From assembly GCA_963971285.1 (NCBI GenBank), contig OZ020254.1, positions 6,200,001 to 6,264,000 on the forward strand: DNA of 64,000 bases. The letters run 5' to 3'. The position numbers were made by a program, and so were the translations under genes. This document shows positions 58,181-64,000 of the stretch, one piece after another. The notes below the pieces were generated by a model. That model did no database searches and was not told where the DNA came from. It was given only the letters and a program-made list of their open reading frames with translations. The DNA comes from Astropecten irregularis. Lineage: Eukaryota; Echinodermata; Asteroidea; Paxillosida; Astropectinidae. Every line of letters starts with the position of its first letter. Positions within the stretch are counted from its first letter, which is position 1.

Positions 58181-58695
58181 TAATTGCCAACAGTGAAGCA
58201 GAGGTCAACAGCCATGCCTGGATTCCCCCAGCTACACGGGCTTAATTTGCCCACCAATTAAAACGATCGCCGCTAATGACTAAACCGAATAACGCCGAGC
58301 GAGCCGCTGAAATTCGCCCCGAGTCCCCGCCTCCCGGAGTCACTGCGCATGCTCCAGACACATCCAGTGTGTTGGAGGCTACTCTGTACGTACGTTACGT
58401 ACGTGCAGCTCAAAGCCAATGACTACTAAAAATACAACGCGCTATTACTATAGGACCCGTCATTGCACGTGTACTAATATCTTACTACATCGCTTACATC
58501 GCATACGCAATAAACCCATACCTTCTCTAGACTAAACCAGTCGCCACGTCCATCACAGTGTTCTCCTTGCTCATCAACGTCTATCATAAGATACAATTTC
58601 AGCAAAAGAGCCAGAAAATTCAACAGCTCATTACGGTCGCTCAGCTGGGGGAAATATACACTGTTTATAAACGTGACCTGGAATCCGGGACGGCC
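58180..58695 (+). promoter_or_regulatory. NK1 promoter-proximal region
   Basis: Directly upstream of the NK1 start codon. 58170-58295 clusters homeodomain-type sites (GCTAATTGCC, GGCTTAATTTGCC, CCAATTAAAACG, GCTAATGAC). A mirrored ACGTACGTTACGTACGT motif lies near 58387. The frame continues open upstream of the ATG to 58558, but without an ATG. No TATA box was assigned. Confidence 0.4.

Positions 58696-64000
<5,305 letters not shown>

Noticed and set aside
58558-58695. Longer N-terminus for NK1
   Set aside because: The frame is open but begins with GTG and has no ATG before 58696. The region is probably 5' UTR.

Overview
This is a 64 kb piece of an intron-rich animal genome. The genes point to an invertebrate deuterostome, possibly an echinoderm or other ambulacrarian; that is inferred from gene types, compact introns, abundant small DNA transposons and word usage, not from a species match. 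Four protein genes were assembled exon by exon from frame-consistent GT/AG junctions. They are an HMG20-like HMG-box gene (minus, 11 exons, 13593 to 3022), beta-1,4-galactosyltransferase 7 B4GALT7 (minus, 5 exons, 21515 to 17459), a divergent Vent-like ANTP-class homeobox gene (plus, 3 exons, 24156 to 26226), and the first two exons of an NK1/slouch (NKX1) homeobox gene (plus, 58696 to the window end, cut inside the homeodomain).

Layout: 1-3021 is the downstream flank of the HMG gene, with two inverted-repeat elements. 3022-13593 is the HMG gene, whose introns hold several MITEs and a broken pogo/Tigger-type transposase. 13594-17458 is AT-rich spacer with tRNA-derived SINE pieces and a hairpin element. 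17459-21515 is B4GALT7. 21516-24155 is a divergent intergenic stretch between the 5' ends of B4GALT7 and the Vent-like gene. 26227-58695 is a 32 kb region without a host gene, between the Vent-like gene and NK1. It holds many repeats, one LINE with a long open endonuclease/reverse-transcriptase frame (52284-55274), a 0.5 kb CAA/CGA microsatellite, two local tandem duplications, and GC-richer, repeat-poor islands with clusters of ATTA/TAAT words that could be cis-regulatory. 59393-63678 is NK1 intron 1.

Functionally, B4GALT7 makes the proteoglycan linker tetrasaccharide in the Golgi. The HMG-box protein and the two homeodomain proteins are nuclear regulators. The Vent-like and NK1 genes are in the same orientation, which fits remnants of an ancestral NK-type homeobox cluster.

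The most interesting non-gene signal is a dispersed family of hairpin elements carrying hammerhead-ribozyme-like cores (CTGANGA, stem II, GAAAC, GTH), as known from Penelope-like retroelements. The copy at 40092-40137 keeps the core and a 6-bp stem I. A second copy, at 38632-38675, has an intact core with a 4-bp stem I. Other copies are mutated. Several copies are arranged as inverted pairs. In addition, the palindromic octamers TAGGCCTA and TACATGTA occur far more often than base composition predicts.
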